Part shown: positions 25,523 through 38,759 of the stretch, one piece after another | How positions within the stretch are numbered: position 1 is the first letter of the stretch | How the letters are laid out: every line of letters starts with the position of its first letter | Assembly: GCF_933775445.1 (NCBI RefSeq) | Contig: NC_065872.1 | Span: forward strand, 5,642,001 to 5,706,000 | Direction of reading: 5' to 3' | Origin: Argentina anserina | Taxonomy: Eukaryota > Streptophyta > Magnoliopsida > Rosales > Rosaceae | DNA length: 64,000 nt | Notes under the pieces: model-generated | Told to the model about the DNA's origin: nothing | Seen by the model: the letters and a program-made list of their open reading frames with translations, nothing else | Databases searched by the model: none | Made by a program: the position numbers and the translations under genes

Positions 25523-26241
25523 CAATGTTCTAAAAAACGGTCTAGGCGGCCGCCTAGGCGCTAGGAGGTCACCGACCACCACGCTTTTTGCCTCGGCGGC
25601 CATCTGTGGCGTTTTGTGAATTAGGCGGCCGCCTATGTGGTCATTCGCGGTTTTAGGCGGCCGCCTATGTGGTCCTTCGCGGTTTTAGGCGGTCTTAGGC
25701 GGCCGCCTAAGTGGTTCTAAGCGGTCTTAGGTAGCCCTATTTAGTCCTAGGCGGTCTAATTGGCTCTATTTAGTCCTAAGCGGTCAACCATCATTTCACA
25801 TTAAAAAAAAACTAAAAAATGCCGCAGCTATCACTATTTGTCTATTTTCTGAAAACTGAATCTTATCAACAGAAGAAGAGGAAAAAATATGAATATTAAG
25901 TTTGAGTCCGTTACTGAATGAGTTAGGAAATAATTTGGAGAGAAATAAATTGAGATTTCATATTATTGCATTTGTTTCATTATTTATCTTTTCTTCAAAT
26001 ATTTTTATGGACTTTCTACTTAAATTATGTGAATTTAGACTATTTTAAGTATTTTTAAAATTAATATTAAACATCATTATATATTTTTAATCATTAAAAT
26101 AGTTTAAATATATGTATAAAAATAAATAAATATTTAATAATTCAAAACCGCCTAGGCGCCGCCTAAGAGGCCGCCTAACCGTCTACGCGCTAGGAGGTGG
26201 TTGTCCGCCTGCATACCGCCTAGCGTTTTTTAGAACCTTGG
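25523..26241. mobile_element. Nested miniature element with GGCGGCC-rich ends
   Basis: Terminal inverted repeats CAATGTTCTAAAAAACG (left) and CCAAGGTTCTAAAAAACG (right, read inward) are followed by GC-rich subrepeats built on TAGGCGGC/GCCGCCTA. The interior is very AT-rich. A 7-bp direct repeat TTGTCAC flanks it (25516-25522 and 26242-26248), compatible with a hAT-type duplication. No transposase. Confidence 0.7.
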
Positions 26242-26393
26242 TTGTCACTCTGACAACCACCTCTTTATGTTCTAATCAAATAAAATTTATTATATATCAT
26301 AAATTATTTTTCCACTGAAAAAAAAATTGGGCCATGCCGACCGGAGGGCCTTATACGACCGCATCGCATTGATAACCCCAGAGCCGACACTGC

Positions 26394-26919
26394 CAGGGGT
26401 GGATCCAGCCCTGGCTTGACTGGGCTGGAGCCCAGTTGAAAATGAAGCCCAGAAAAAAAAAACCCAACCCTCTATTTTTAAAAAATCAGCACGGGTCTCT
26501 CTCTGTCTCTCACACTTTCGTGTTTTATTCTTTCAATCTCTGAAGACTTTCTCGTCTACTTCTGCTGATCTGCTCTTCAGCCTCTTCTTCTAATCATCTT
26601 CTCGAGTTCTCGTTCAAGCCTGCATGTCACCACTTACCACTCATCATTGCCCGTCGCCTTGTTGAGTATTTTCTTTGCCTATTTGGAAATTAGAATCAAA
26701 GTAGTGAAGTTTATTAATTAACATCAAGCGAGATAGATAAATAATGAAAGATAAAACAAAGGTGTAGAGATTAATTTAAAACAGCTTCATTCTTGTGACT
26801 AATATCGACATACCTAATACAAGGAGAATTTTTTGTTTGCGCTTAGCGCAAATAAAAGTAATTTTACGCATCGCATAAAGTTAGCCCCTAGTGACATTTT
26901 AATCCTATATCTACCACTG
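26394..26919. mobile_element. Nested hAT miniature element, 526 bp
   Basis: Ends are CAGGGGTGGATCCAG and, from the right, CAGTGGTAGATATAG (11 of 15 identical), typical hAT termini. Flanking 8-bp repeats GACACTGC (26386-26393) and AACACTGC (26920-26927) differ at one base. The target was the right end of the older hAT-like element. The interior has a CT-rich stretch and no coding frame. Confidence 0.7.
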
Positions 26920-26934
26920 AACACTGCTCTTGAC

Positions 26935-29900
26935 AAACGTACACTCTTCATGTACGTATCTACTCTCAAATTATGTAAAACAAATCCATGAAACCAATAT
27001 ATGTATGAGTAGTTCATAAGAATTTCAACGTACACAGTTTTTTTTTGGTCAAATCAACGTAAGCACTTCGCAGAGATCGATTTTTGATAATTCATGAACT
27101 TAATATACAAAGTTAGAAAAGAAAATGTAGCTCTCCGATCTAGCTTTCCCCGCCAATGATGCATCTCTTAGTTCTACCAAAGCCATGAAATGATCGCAAC
27201 ACGTAGTTAATTATTCAACCAATATGAGACTTAATTTACGAGTTTAATTGATTAAAGATTTCATGCCATGAACTTGGATCCACGTAAGTGAGATATCGAA
27301 CAACCCAACGTATTTTCCACCAGTGAAGTCCTAATCTCTTTTAGCGACGCATTCATGCATGCTTAATTGGCCTCGATTTTTCTTCATTGAAGCACATGCA
27401 AAGTGGGTCTCATTGTCCACCTCTAACTTCTTTCTATGCTCTAGCTTGCTTGGAGGCTCTTAATAATCTTAATGAATCGGTTACTAGATCCCCATCTTAA
27501 TTAATCAATCACTTACTAGATCACATCTTAATCTCAATCTCATTATTAATTAAACAATGAAACTTCTGGTATCTACCGTATACCACGGTATGCAAATTTT
27601 CACAAAACATACAAATATGATTTGTGATGGTACCACTTAAATCTCCAATTTAGAATCCAATTGCGTTTAGATTCATACGAGCTTGTTTTAGGAGATAGAT
27701 AGAGATTGCTAGCTACTTAACTTTAGAAGATAGTAGTAACTAGGAGACATATGCGAAATGAGAATGTAGTGATGATCAACGCAAGCTTTCGTAGTATTAT
27801 TTGACATCATCGATTTCTTAACACCATTATCAATTAGGAATATTTCTATTACAAAATATAGTGAAAGGGTTTACTTCCTTAATCGCATATGATGTATGCT
27901 AGATAACTACGTATTGATCGATCAATATTTCCACATGCATTTCACTAATTATACATTACTCTTCTAGAAATGTGACTGTATATTGGTCATCCGAAGTTGA
28001 TTAATCAACCTGATTGGATATTTATCACTCGATTGATCTTGTTGCCCTCACCCACTGTAATTTGGAGAGATGAAGATTTCGATTATGATTTTTTTGTTAA
28101 TTAAGTCGACTTTCCAAGAACCCCAGCACTCTAGATCTTTCTCTACAACAACACATTTACACATTAAGAGGAGTAATAAGGTGAACAAACCTGAATTTGC
28201 ATAGAAGATATAATTCATGCTGCACCACTTTTCTCTTCATCTTGTGTAGTACGTTGTGCAATCTCTCCCACATGTATAGGGTTAGTTTGGCTGCAAGAAA
28301 GTCAGATACCGACCGTGCTGGAAATTGGGTCAGGTTGAGATGAGGACATGAGGTTGTAGGGCAAAACATGCATGGGGGCCTGGGGGGCTCAATTTCCACT
28401 TTATGTAGTTTCCGCTTTTATAATGGAATTTGGGGTTTAATTTTTCAGTACTACACAATCTTATAGAAAAAAAAGGTAGTTATATATATTTCTATTGGAC
28501 GATAGCATTTGAATTTTCACGTACAATATTTATAATTCTATGATTTAAATAATTAATTTAATTTTTTTATAATTAAACCCAATATATCGAAAGTGGATGG
28601 TGAAAAATATTTGAAACGATCTTTATATATCTTCTGTTATAATAATTAGTAGTTGAATGTTTTTTTTTTTAAAAATTGAGTATTTATTAATTAAAAGCCG
28701 GGAATGTGAGATAGACCCGATCTCATCCTCCTCTCGTCCCGATCCCGACGGGATTAATTCTAAATTTGATGCATTCTTAAAAACAAAAATCTCATCTCAA
28801 TTTCCTCCTGAATTAAAAAAGTGAGACGTGACTCGGGACTAGGGATGACCCGTCATGTACAAACAAGCAACCGAAAGAAAGAAACAGCCAGATTTTCTTG
28901 ACAGGATAAGGGTGGGCCTGGAAGCCCATTAACACAAACAAGGCAGTGACAGACCCACAAGCATAATGTTGGGATTATTAGAGATAAATCATATCTATCG
29001 GTGATACTGTGATACTGATCAGTGATGGATGGTATCTACATGAACTGTTCACAATAGTTGATGCAACAAAAATTAGTCTAAATTTGTTGGATCGATAAAT
29101 ATTTTCTTCTAACCAATGCTTTTGTATCATTCTTGAACCTGATCTTTTTAGTTTTTACAGAAATTAGGTAGTATATGTGAAGTGGTATGGAGTTTTGTGG
29201 ACATACACCAACGGTAGTTTCGTCACGAAAAAACAGTTAGCTAATTTGTGAGTTGTGGACTTGTGGCAAAGATAATTGTAGTAAAAATTTATTAAATTAT
29301 AAAACTAAATCCCTCTCTCTTTGATGTTAGACCTCAATGAAGATTAAATTTTAGAAGCCTAAACTTCACCATATTTCATAACTGCACAATTGTTATAATT
29401 TGCTTCTGTTGATTGATCATAACATCTCATCCATATTTCGTTATGTTTCAGTTACACTAGTCACGTACAAGTCTGAACTTGTAACCCATATCAATCACCA
29501 ATACCAAGCCTGAAATCCACGTATGGAAGAAGACAATTACATGTGAGAAATATATAGTCATTCAACATTGCCACAACTAAATCACATTGAGAAAAAGACC
29601 AGCAGGACTCTTAGCTATAGTTTGAGCTCTAGGAGACAGGCCCGATATTTTCACGATCTTATTTAGCAGCTTCTGAAGATCCGAAACTGGTCTATACACT
29701 AGTTTGTGGTAGTAGTGATTAACAATGCTCTTCATAAAGATTTACAATATACAAAAGTGTCCTCATCTATATCATATAACTCAAGACAATATATTATAAG
29801 AACATCAACCGATATTTATTTGTCTTTAGAAAATGAACCAAGGTCCAAAAAATATTTTTTAATGTTAGTCATTTCCTTATCCAATGCATCTAAGACCCTC

Positions 29901-30240
29901 TAATAATTTATAAACTATATCCATTCCAAGTGGTAAATACCAACAATATCAACAATATTTGATGGTTGAGATTAAAAATCATTTAATAGCGAGAGGGGAC
30001 ATGAATAAGCCGGATAAAATTCCGCAATAAAAACGAGACGAGACTAACGTTTTTAGACTTCGGTTTCGTCCCGTCCCAGATCGGGATTTGAGCTTTTTTA
30101 TGCCTAGCCATACTTATTTCTTTGGCCATTTTCTGGTTTTGGTTTTGCTTTGTTTCTCTTTGGCCTTTGCACCTCCTTTAATCGATAATTATTCAGACCA
30201 ACAAAAAAAAAAGGCCTTCATTGACTATTGAGGAGCATTT
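26935..30240. other. Long intergenic region, no supported gene
   Basis: 3.3 kb of AT-rich DNA. Segments near 28680-28860 and 29990-30110 rich in CGTCCCGATCCCG-like sequence look like degenerate transposon ends, but no pairing or target duplication was found. An 80-codon minus-strand frame at 28157-28399 has no recognisable family. No tRNA or known miRNA sequence was recognised. Confidence 0.4.
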
Positions 30241-30328
30241 CGAAAGCTTTACACAAAAGGAAAATCCACTTGTCCTGTGTTTCAAACTCTTCCTACTTCC
30301 CAAACTTTTTACACTAGTCAAGTACCAC

Positions 30329-33300
30329 CTAAAACATACCCCTCCCAGTCAGTTTCATTCTCTTTGCACTTTGGGCCTCCATACAAGTTCGCCAATTTAA
30401 CGACATGTCGTGCAGGTATTCACAATTACCACCCTTACGACATCCCTTCGCACTTTTGAAAAACATGCAACGTCTCGAATTCTTGGCCTTCATTTCTGAT
30501 GGGTTAAAGTCAGCAGACATTTTCATGTCCATCAAGTGATTAAAATTATCACCATTTTTTAACAACATAGGGTCCTGCATTTCTTTATTTTCTGTTCCAT
30601 GTTGCCTAATGAGGTTCTTATAGTAGTTCAAGTCCTTGACACTTCCGGGTTCCTGGACTGGGAAAGATCTTAGGGGAGCAATGTTCTGTTGAGGCAATGC
30701 ACTTGGTGGGGGTTGTGTCTGATTCGGCAGTCTGGGCAATATAGCATGGTCAGCTTGAGGGCTGGGCAAGGAAGGTAATGGTGGCGATGGTGCAGGTCGT
30801 TTTAGCCCAGATAATTGAAAAACATCCGGGATTGTATTCGAGGTAGTACCCAGTTTACCTGGCACGCGGAAGTTACCATCAGGAGTCCTTTGCATATCAG
30901 AGTTTGGAGGGGATGAGGAAACATGGGGAGTTGCCGTTCTTTGCATATCAGAGTTTGAAAGAGATGAGGGAACATAGGGAGTTACCATTTTCGTACTTGG
31001 TGCAGTTACTGCTGTATGTGTATTCATTGATGCAATGCCTGTATTGGCTTGGGGTCCATGTCCATTAATCAATTTCTTGAGCATTTTCGGATCGTTAAGA
31101 ATCTTAATAAGCAAATCAGTGTCGATCATACTTTCCTTCTGGCTGGTTTTCATCATTGCAGTTAAAGCAACAGCCGTGAAATCAGCACTTTGATTAGGCA
31201 ACTTCCCTGGTGCATGTACTTGCTCAAAACCAGGAGGGTTGGACTCAGAAGCATCATCAGTTTGAGATACCAGACCTTGGAAAAAACTTGGTAGCTGAGA
31301 GGAGGGGACAGAAGGAGTATAATCGTCTTGATCTTCTTGGGGTTCTTCTTCAATAGGATTGATGGGTACAGAAGGAGTGAGGCTATGATCATAACACTCA
31401 CGTTCAACATCCAAAGAAACAAAGGGGCTGCAAAAGATAAAAGACATCAACCTCAATTCTACAATAAAAAAAAAAACTACTACCGAACATACTTCCAAAA
31501 TAAGAGAGAAACCTTACCTAGGTGGAATTGCAGAAAAACGAGGATATACTGCCTCAAGCACCGACATCTCTCTTAGTTTTTGAGTCTTGGCTTCTTCACT
31601 ATTCTCACCAGCCGCTACACACCAGTCATCACTCATAATAAGCTGTTAAAACAATATAAAACCCATCCGAATCAGTACATCAATTACAAATACAGGCAGA
31701 TATGCATTTTGATTTTTTTTATAAAAAAATTGGAATGAGCAGAAAACATGTTCGAGGAACAGATGCCACGGGACTTTTGCATCCCAACCGTTTCACATAA
31801 TATTTTTTCAAAGATTCATCATCTCCTTACCTTGGGAGGGCATCGCCACTTAATTCGAGGGACGGGAAAATATTGCAGTTTAGATTGCTTCATAGAGATA
31901 CCAACTTCAAACCCAGGCGGGCTATCATTGGATTCGAGAGAGCTGGAATGCGACATACTTGTTGTCTTTTGTTGAAAATGACTTTGAAATGTCGAGCCAA
32001 CTTCCACAGGACAATCCAAAAAAGAGAACAGCTTTACCTGTTTAAAGCCAACCAAAACTTAATCAGTGACAACGATCATCAATATGCCCATAAAATGTTA
32101 AAGAAAAAGTTTTGACACAATAATAGCGCATATGAAGGATCGTATTAAGAAACAGAGACATTATCTGAAGAACTATTCAGATTTTTAGGTGTTACGCTTC
32201 CTAATAGTCCAATTAAAGAACTCAGGCATGGATATAATACAAATGCAGGCAAAGGGCAAGAGAAAAATTGAAAATTCACATTTTCTCCCCAATCACTTTC
32301 TTTATAGAGCCTCAAACACTATAACAAAATTTGTAATATACAATTTTGAACCTACTACAGTGGCATTAGAGGGTTCAGAACTTTGATATAGATGTCCCAT
32401 TCAAACTTAATAGCTAAATGAAACCTGGTTGAGTCTTGCAACTGTTTCACTCCAAACTGTACACAAACTGCTATTCACAAGAGGCTATGTCATTCGTTAA
32501 TTTCATTCTGGCATCTATAAAGCAACACAATCATCACGGGTACAATATATAGCTGTTTGCAAATCTACTAATCTAGAATTAATCCGAAGGCAAGGATGGT
32601 ACAATTAAACTTTGGGTGACTCCATGCGCTATTTCAGTTCAGCGCTATCAATTGACACAATGCCCTGTGTTGTTATCTTATTTCTATCAAAAATGGATAA
32701 TACATGATGTATGAGAACACTTCGCAGCATTTTCTTTTCCAAGAACATAAAAGAACAAATTATAAATGATCACTGACCCTATTATTTAGATACCTCAATG
32801 AAACTGTTAGCTCTTATTTCAATCTGAAAAGGATATGCAGTAGTTACCACTCCTAACGGCTAACAACAAAGATGTAAGTAGGCAATTCTGTGTACTGTAA
32901 CCCGTCGTTTATGGTTTAGGAAAAGTTTTTATTATTTAGAAATTTTCTGTTAAGTTAGCAAATATTTCCATTATAGTACACATAGAATTAAGGAATAAGC
33001 TCAAAGCACACGTTACTCACATAACAAAGGCCGGAAGGTTTAACTAATCAAATGCCTTAACGGCAGAGATAATTGTCGAAAAATAGTACTTTTTTTCTTA
33101 ATGGCAGCTCCAAGGATAGTAAATATATGCTCAGAGAACAAAATGGTCCTCCTTACATGCTGTCATGATATTTTCTAAAGCCGTGACATTTTCTAAAGCC
33201 ATTTTGTTGTTGATCTTGACGACACTTGATAGAAAAAAAACACACGATTTTGACACTATCGGCCATTCAAGATTGTTTACTTATGATCTAGATGACTTGA

Positions 33301-33882
33301 GAGAGCCATCAGATCATACTTGGTGGGACTTTCTTGATCCTCTTACAAAACCATTTGATTCATTGCTAGAGTATGGCTTATAGATTTTATCGCAACCCCA
33401 ATCCTCTGGCTAATCAAATCAGGTTTGATCATGATTTTGTGATTTATTTCATCATAATTTCATCTACTTTTCGTCGATTAACATATTTCATAACAACAAA
33501 TCGGTCATTGTCTTGATCTATTCAAGATTTCAGACAGTTGTCACAGCCAATATTGCGATGGCTTTCCTCTTTTCCAATTTTTCTTATTTTATCAATTGAA
33601 ATCCAATTGTTCCTTGTGAACATTAAAACTAAAAATTAAGAACAATAATCATAATCAATCAAATCAGATTATCAGCACTTGTTGATTTCCTTGATGATTA
33701 TACGAGGGGGAATCGCAGGCATCCGGAAATTTCAACAAACAAATCTAAGAACAAGCCTTGGACTCAAAATCCAACAAATTAAAAGGAAATCCAAAATTTT
33801 AAGATTTTGATTATACCTGACAAAGTTTAACTCCAGGAGCCCAAGAAATTGATTTCCTCGATCGCTTCATATTCATTCTCAT
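30329..33882 (-). CDS. CCCH zinc-finger protein (Arabidopsis C3H6-like)
   Basis: Four exons on the minus strand, 33817-33882, 31831-32037, 31518-31642 and 30329-31427, encode 498 aa with all GT-AG junctions in frame. Exon 1 encodes a short basic start (MRMNMKRSRKSISWAPG) resembling the MRG...SKRVSWAS start of Arabidopsis C3H6-type proteins. Exon 2 has SPPGFE and IKWRCPP; the middle is Pro/Ser-rich and probably disordered. A single C-x8-C-x5-C-x3-H finger sits at residues 453-472 (CMFFKSAKGC...NCEYLH). Such fingers bind RNA or act in transcription. The exact role of this plant group is not well defined, so only nucleic-acid binding is inferred. Any of three in-frame ATGs (33882, 33876, 33870) could start translation. 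Intron 1 is long (1.78 kb). Confidence 0.88.
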
Positions 33883-34108
33883 AATCAAACAACGCTTCAG
33901 ATTCAATTTACTACAACAATTTTCTTACTAAACGAAGAAAACAACAACAGCTTTTATAATCAGATTCGTAAAATCGCAGCAATCGAGATTCGCTTTTCCA
34001 CACCCTAGCGCCTACCAGAACTCGGAGAGAAGAAGAATTGGAGACGAAGATAGAGGGATGCCCTAGTTTAGACGATTGCGTCGCTCAAGATGAAGCAGCG
34101 AAGCCCTC

Positions 34109-34116
34109 CTTATATA
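34109..34116 (-). promoter_or_regulatory. TATA box of the CCCH gene
   Basis: TATATAAG on the minus strand, about 230 bp upstream of the first ATG. It implies transcription starting near 34080-34090 with a leader of about 200 nt. Confidence 0.5.
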
Positions 34117-34444
34117 CAGGAGAAAGATGTCATCGTTTTGGTTACGGTTTCTTATTTTCGCGGTGTAAATAAATACTGGGCGGGGGTGGTTTCGTAATTT
34201 AGAGTAGGACCATGTTGGGTTTTATTAGGTTGGAAACAGCTGCGCGCACCTAGGTTGAACGGGTACGGCCGCCGTGATGTACGGTGTACGCTTGGCTGGC
34301 TTTATACGCTTGTTTTGTGATTTATAGACAGACGGCTGTGATTTTGTTTGGTGTTTCCTCCAAATTATGCTTTAGTTTGAGGTTCGAGGTTTACGGAATT
34401 TGTCGGCAACCCTTCTCTAATGTGATTTGGGATTAATTTTTAAT

Positions 34445-35584
34445 GCAAAAATTTCTTCATCGGTATCTAAATTATTGTGACAATGTCAATGTAGTATCTC
34501 AATTTTGAGTTGTACCAATGTAGTACCCAAACTTGTAATTCGCTATCAATAAAGGGTATGAGTTCAATTTCCGTTACAGCTCCGTTATCTCGATCACGTG
34601 TCTTGCACGTGACCACAAAAAAAAATTCAACAGTGATACCCAAACTCTTGTGACAAGGTCAATGTAGTACATAAACTCTGAGTTGTACAAATGTAGTACC
34701 CAAACTCGTTTTTCGCTATCAATGAGGGGTATAAGGCTAATTTTCGTCACGATTTCGTCTTATAGATCAAAGTAAAAAGGGTATTTATCTAAATAACTAT
34801 ATGTGGGTTCTAAGGTCCTAAATAAGAAACTCTTACAGTAAATATCTAGAATTAAAAAACAACTTACAAATTGGGCAAAACACATACCCATTCTCATTAT
34901 GCTCTGGACACCTCATCCCCACCGTCTCCTCCTTCACCACCAACACCATCTTCGAGGTTCTCCACCTCTCTTTGGAACCCCCGATCCATTGACACGTCAC
35001 GATCACATACCTTCACTCTGAGATTCTCGACCGCCGACCACACCACTTTGCATACCTCGAATGTCGTAGGTGGAGGGAGAGAAGGTCGTAGGTGGAGGAG
35101 GTGAGGGAGACGATGTTGTTGCTCAAGGCGGAGCTGGGATAAATCATCATCGTGGTTGAAAAGTTTGGAAGAAACACAACATGTAGTGTTGCTTTGCCTC
35201 GAAATTTGAGCTCAGAAAATACAGTGGAGAAGGAGTGAGAGTGAATGAGACTGAGAAGAAATGGAGAAAAGACAAGAAGTTATGACACGTGACCCAGATG
35301 ATGAAATTGTGATAGAAATTGGCTTCAGATCCATCGTTGATAGAGAAAAACGAGTTTGAGTACTACATTGATCTTGCCACAAGAGTTTGGGTACCGATGT
35401 TGAAATTTTTTTTGTAGTCAGGTGCGGGACACGTGGTCGAGATAACGAAGCCGTAACAGAAATTAGGTTCAGACCCTTCGTTGATAGCGAATTACAAGTT
35501 TGGGTACTACATTGGTATAACTCAGAATTGAGGTACTACATTGACATTGTCACAATAGTTTGGGTACGATGGTGAAATTTTTTC
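34445..35584. mobile_element. Foldback element with tandem subrepeats in its arms
   Basis: Ends are GCAAAAATTTCTTCATCG (left) and GAAAAAATTTCACCATCG (right, read inward), continuing as long inverted arms with the motif CAATGTAGTACC...AACT. Each arm holds two tandem copies of a unit of about 150-180 bp (left starting near 34450 and 34640, right ending near 35400 and 35584). Flanking 9-mers ATTTTTAAT and TTTTTTAAA match at 7 of 9 positions, a possible worn Mutator-type target duplication. The centre (34871-35104) has a short frame of no known family. The arms resemble those of the element at 11244 in architecture and in the phrase CAATGT(A/G)(G/A)TACC. Confidence 0.65.
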
Positions 35585-37837
35585 TTTTTTAAAAAAAGTT
35601 GGTCGGATATTACTGAAAACAAAATTACTAAATCATGAATTCAATTTCGCAACTGTTGGGAGTTGAGAATGTTTCAAGCATCTCGCCGAAGAATATGGTA
35701 GAAACTATGTTGACAAGTCTATGAGGTTGTTCGGACAAAGGTGAAAATTTTACAAAAAGATGGGTTAATTTCGGTTACCATTGCGAGTTTAGAATGTTTA
35801 AGGTGGAACTTTGTTATGAAATAATTTGTGAAAATAATAGACTAATAGAGTTCTTGGTTGACTTAGAATAAGCATCCTGATTGAACTTGGCATGGCCACA
35901 AGAGTTTTTGATATTCATGGTTTGTTGAATGTTGATTCAATTCCATAACAATTAAGGAATAAACTAAGGCACATGAATTGTTATTCTTAAGAAGATAGTT
36001 CATCCAAAAACCGGTTATCTCTAAGGTTTCAGACATTGGAGTCTTCTTGCTTGTCTGTCGTTGGACGGGAGTTTGGAGGGTGGCCAGTTGGTGGTTGTGC
36101 CCTAATGGCTTGTGGTGGTGGAACACAAGAAGAAGACAATTACAGGCAACAGGTTGAGAAGCTCTGGTGGGTTTCTAATCACGGTCAGTTTGTTTGGCCA
36201 TAACTTGTTGTTTGCCAAGCGGCGCTTTGTCTTATCGACAGTGGTAGGCGTTGCTTGAATCAACGGTGTGAGGTGAGATGAATGGGAGAGTGTGGCGGTA
36301 ATCTGCCATTTATATTTGAGTTTGATTTAAGGTCTTGGTCAGGTTGTATCGTATCACTATCATGTGTGTCATGGCTATAGTACCGTTTTCGGGAACTATC
36401 TAAATGTAACACCATAAGATGGATCATCTGCCTTAATTCTAGTATCCTCCTCAGTTGCTATGGCTAGGATTATAGTTCATTTAGTCCCGTCTTCTCCTTT
36501 TGGGCATTATAGCCCAGCTTAAGTTGACTGAAGGACTGAGGGAGAAGGTGCAGTGCAGTGTGCACTAGATATTCATCTGGTAGCACAAGATTGATGTTAG
36601 ATTGAGGTTCTTTGGTTTGTTTACTATTTAATCGGTCATCTTGAAAATGTGAACCATGACACCTCCTACACCAGCATACATAAGGCTGCTAAAAGTGTCA
36701 AAGATAGTGCCCCTGCTTGAGACTTGTCGATTTGCTTAAACTTCTCATGAACATATTTCAATAAACCATAGGCGTAGACGCGTAGTTCATCTCAAGGATG
36801 GTCCTACGTATGGTCTTAGACATAGTGGCTCTAATAATGTCTCTTCATATACTATTCTCCTATACTACGGATTTTCATGTTCATAAGCTGCATCATACTT
36901 ATTGGTATCCTCTACTCTATACGGTCAAGTACCCCATAAAAATAATTCATCTAACTCATTTTTGAGGGGAAAGTACCTATCAAGCTGCCTCCTCCAGGTT
37001 TGGTAGCTGGCACCATCAGTTAAAAAGTTTTATTTGGTTAAAATTTACCACTTGGACACCTAAAGAGCAAAATAAATTTGTTAAGTAAAATTCTTATTTA
37101 TATAATCATTGTCTCCACACTTCAAACTTGGGCAGCTTTCTGAACTCAAAGATTGGGCTCTGCTCCCCAGCTACTAAAAGGCCATTGTGAGCTATTTGGG
37201 CAACATATCACGATCCAACATGTAATTTGGGTTGGAGTTTGGATTAGAGCCATGACTAGGCTAACTGTGAGTTGTTGGTTAGTTACCATAACCGGCAACG
37301 TGAATTTATGTGTTCAATCTAATTGACATACACAAAGCTGAGTAGATTAAGGAATTTTAATATCTTTTGCCGTCTTTTAACAAACTCACTCTATTAAACC
37401 CAACTTTTGCATTTGTTAACACCACTACCCCTACGTTTTTCAAGTCTACCGTTGGACCAATGGCTCAACTTTCTTTGGTACCTTGGTGGATTTGATGAAA
37501 TCACCATCTTTTGTATCTATACTTGTGCTATAATCAGTGTAACAAGTATAATTGCTCATTGCTTATGACCGATTTCACTCGAAAAATGATAGTAATTAGT
37601 TGTATTACAAAGGCAGGGTATAACAAACTTACAATGACCCCAACTCGATGGTCTAAGGCTAGTTTGGTACAACTTTGCTTTTAAAAGAATCAGCTTCTGA
37701 TAACTTTGAAAAAATCAGTTTTTTTTTAATTGGTAGGTCACTCACAATGGCTTTTACTAGTAAAAAGCTGCTTTTAGAAATTATTTTTATTCAAAACTTA
37801 ATAAATATTAATATTTTTTTGTAAAATCTCAAATAAC
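35585..37837. other. Intergenic region, nothing recognised
   Basis: 2.25 kb without a credible coding frame. A minus-strand 87-codon frame at 35863-36126 has no recognisable domain. No RNA gene was found. Confidence 0.4.
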
Positions 37838-38347
37838 TAGACTCGGCCCTGGCTATAGGCCTAGAACGCCTGTGCCTAGATTCCCCAAATTCACAAGGCC
37901 CCCAAAAAATGAATCCTCTTAAAATTATTAAATAAATAACATATAAATTCTCTTACCCAATGAATGTTAATTGTTGTAATAGAAAATAAGGTTGTATGAT
38001 ATATATTGTGGCGATTTTATGTTCAAACACGATTGCACCTATATATTTTTTTTATTTCATTATATTTTCTATTTTTTCTTTAAGTATTCTAGCTTTACAC
38101 ATTTTTGTAATCTTTACACTACCATTTATTATTGTTTTCATCATACACTCACTATCAACTTTATCTCTAAATTCGATTAATCATTTGAAAAATATGTTGT
38201 ACTATATATTATAAATGAAATCGGATGATATATTATTTCACGTACTAATAATTTTTAAAGAATAAAACAGTTGGAAACATATTTGATTATAATGAACCCC
38301 ATTTTAAGCGTTCACCTAGAGCCCTATAGAACTCAGGGCCGGCCCTG
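37838..38347. mobile_element. hAT-like miniature element, CAGGGCCGGC family
   Basis: The left end is TAGACTCGGCCCTGGCTATAGG and the right end, read inward, CAGGGCCGGCCCTGAGTTC with CTATAGG following. A direct repeat AAATAAC lies at 37831-37837 and 38348-38354. The interior is AT-rich and non-coding. It shares end sequences with the element at 14519. Confidence 0.7.
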
Positions 38348-38759
38348 AAATAACATCCTTATGTATATTTATTTATAATATGTTAAAACAAAATCATGTC
38401 ATTTTTTATCGTTAACCATTTCTACAACAGTTTTATTTAAAATATACCAAATAATTTATGTACCGACAACACTTGTAAAAGTAATATTTACCAAACAAAA
38501 AACTGTTTTGATTCACATCTGATTATTGTCACAGTATAACAAAAACAATTTTTTTTAAAAGTTAAAGCACTACCAAACTAGCCCTAAACATTATATTGCA
38601 TAATCTAGCTGCCAACAAGAGTCCACTCTCAATTGCTACAATAGCAAAATAAGCACAAACAAAATATTTGTAAAGGACTAACATATTCAACAGGGGGTGA
38701 CAATTCTGGTAACAAATTTGGCATTGTTTGGTAAACAACTTAATATTGATAATTCCTCT

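Larger units (their letters stand above)
25071..26926. mobile_element. hAT-like element hosting two nested elements
   Basis: A perfect 8-bp direct repeat CTCTTGAC flanks the region (25063-25070 and 26927-26934). The left end is CGGGGCCGGTCCAGAGC and the right end, before a later insertion displaced it, reads ...CCCCAGAGCCGACACTG, a diverged inverted repeat of the hAT kind. After removing the two nested elements about 0.6 kb remains, AT-rich and non-coding. It is therefore a miniature element that served as a landing site for others. Confidence 0.65.

Noticed and set aside
28157..28399. 80-codon minus-strand frame starting MEIEPPRPP
   Set aside because: No domain, no splice partner and no homologue recognised.
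28680..30110. Possible transposon defined by two CGTCCCG-rich segments
   Set aside because: The segments are not clearly inverted copies and no flanking duplication was found.
33165..33383. 72-codon plus-strand frame inside intron 1 of the CCCH gene
   Set aside because: It is antisense to an intron, unrecognised and without supporting signals.
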